This document shows, one piece after another, positions 63,921-64,000 of a DNA stretch of 64,000 nucleotides; positions within the stretch are counted from its first letter, which is position 1; each line of letters starts with the position of its first letter. The position numbers and the translations under genes were made by a program. The stretch spans positions 23,370-87,369 of the forward strand of contig JAGNBF010000020.1 of NCBI GenBank assembly GCA_018004935.1. Direction: 5' to 3'. Source of the DNA: Chloroflexota bacterium. GTDB lineage: Bacteria; Chloroflexota; Anaerolineae; Promineifilales; Promineifilaceae. The notes beneath the pieces are model-generated. The model ran no database searches, was not told the origin of the DNA, and saw only the letters and a list, made by a program, of their open reading frames with translations.

Positions 63921-64000
63921 AACAACACCAGACCAAGCCAGATATGGCGGTCATGCCTTTTAACTATAGGGTGGGCGGGTGGGTACTCTTCTCACCAACA

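Larger units (their letters stand above)
62025..64000. other. 2-kb gene-free region with structured repeats
   Basis: No credible gene is seen from 62025 to the window end. It contains stem-loop copies B, C and D, CCATATATGG-type palindromes, a 116-bp tandem array and a conserved GGGTGGGCGGG-TCTTCTC block near 62527 and 63969. GCGGCCGC sites are at about 62068, 62568 and 63451. The sequence goes on beyond the window. Confidence 0.7.

Noticed and set aside
60951..64000. Integron cassette array with attC sites
   Set aside because: GTTAAAT and ATTCAAC resemble attC core boxes and a toxin-antitoxin pair is typical cargo. However, the boxes are at the wrong ends of the elements and no integron integrase is seen.

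Overview
The window reads as a piece of a moderately GC-rich bacterial chromosome, most likely from the Chloroflexota (Anaerolineae-like). This is inferred from gene content, not from a marker gene. Supporting signs are several extracytoplasmic proteins with Thr/Pro-rich linkers, a quinone-type PyrD, an LLM flavin enzyme, a non-pyrrolysine MttB relative and many small toxin-antitoxin pairs. Intergenic DNA is crowded with hairpin repeats. The 8-bp palindrome GCGGCCGC occurs about 88 times by hand count, against one or two expected by chance. It looks like a highly iterated palindrome comparable to cyanobacterial HIP1.

Layout. 1-5.7 kb: purine oxidation genes (amidohydrolase, XdhB-, XdhA- and XdhC-like). 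5.9-12.4 kb: LLM oxidoreductase, LepA, Rpn-type nuclease, LCP-family protein and PyrD. 12.4-13.4 kb: a 112-bp tandem repeat array and hairpins. 13.5-19.8 kb: two envelope/carbohydrate-binding-like proteins, ferritin, a family-2 glycosyltransferase and an SDR epimerase. 20.5-33.7 kb: methylated-amine genes (MttB family, GcvT-like, sarcosine-oxidase-like and a dimethylglycine-dehydrogenase-like FAD/GcvT fusion) interleaved with a VapBC-type pair, a C39-like peptidase, lipoproteins and an M23 peptidase. These could carry methyl groups from betaine or dimethylglycine to folate. 33.8-44.3 kb: a beta-propeller protein, toxin-antitoxin-like pairs, a zinc-ribbon protein, an internally duplicated membrane protein, a glycoside hydrolase and a UvrD-like helicase. 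44.9 kb: tRNA-Ser(GGA) with a good promoter.

45.1-60.5 kb is the most interesting block. It is a tightly packed minus-strand defence operon. In transcription order it encodes a DUF4007 protein, a P-loop ATPase, an HNH nuclease, a methyltransferase-HIT fusion, a 1304-residue coiled-coil protein, PglZ, a short BrxL, a cysteine desulfurase and a class I methyltransferase. A separately promoted XRE-type regulator follows. PglZ and BrxL tie it to BREX. DUF4007 and the cysteine desulfurase recall type-4 BREX and phosphorothioation loci. Neither the PglX methyltransferase nor a PAPS-reductase-like (BrxP/DndC) gene is present, and the usual large BrxC-type ATPase seems to be two proteins. I regard it as an undescribed or rearranged BREX-like system.

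60.5-64 kb holds a HigBA pair inside almost gene-free DNA. That DNA contains a 116-bp tandem repeat and at least four 82-85-nt elements whose terminal arms differ in sequence but remain complementary.
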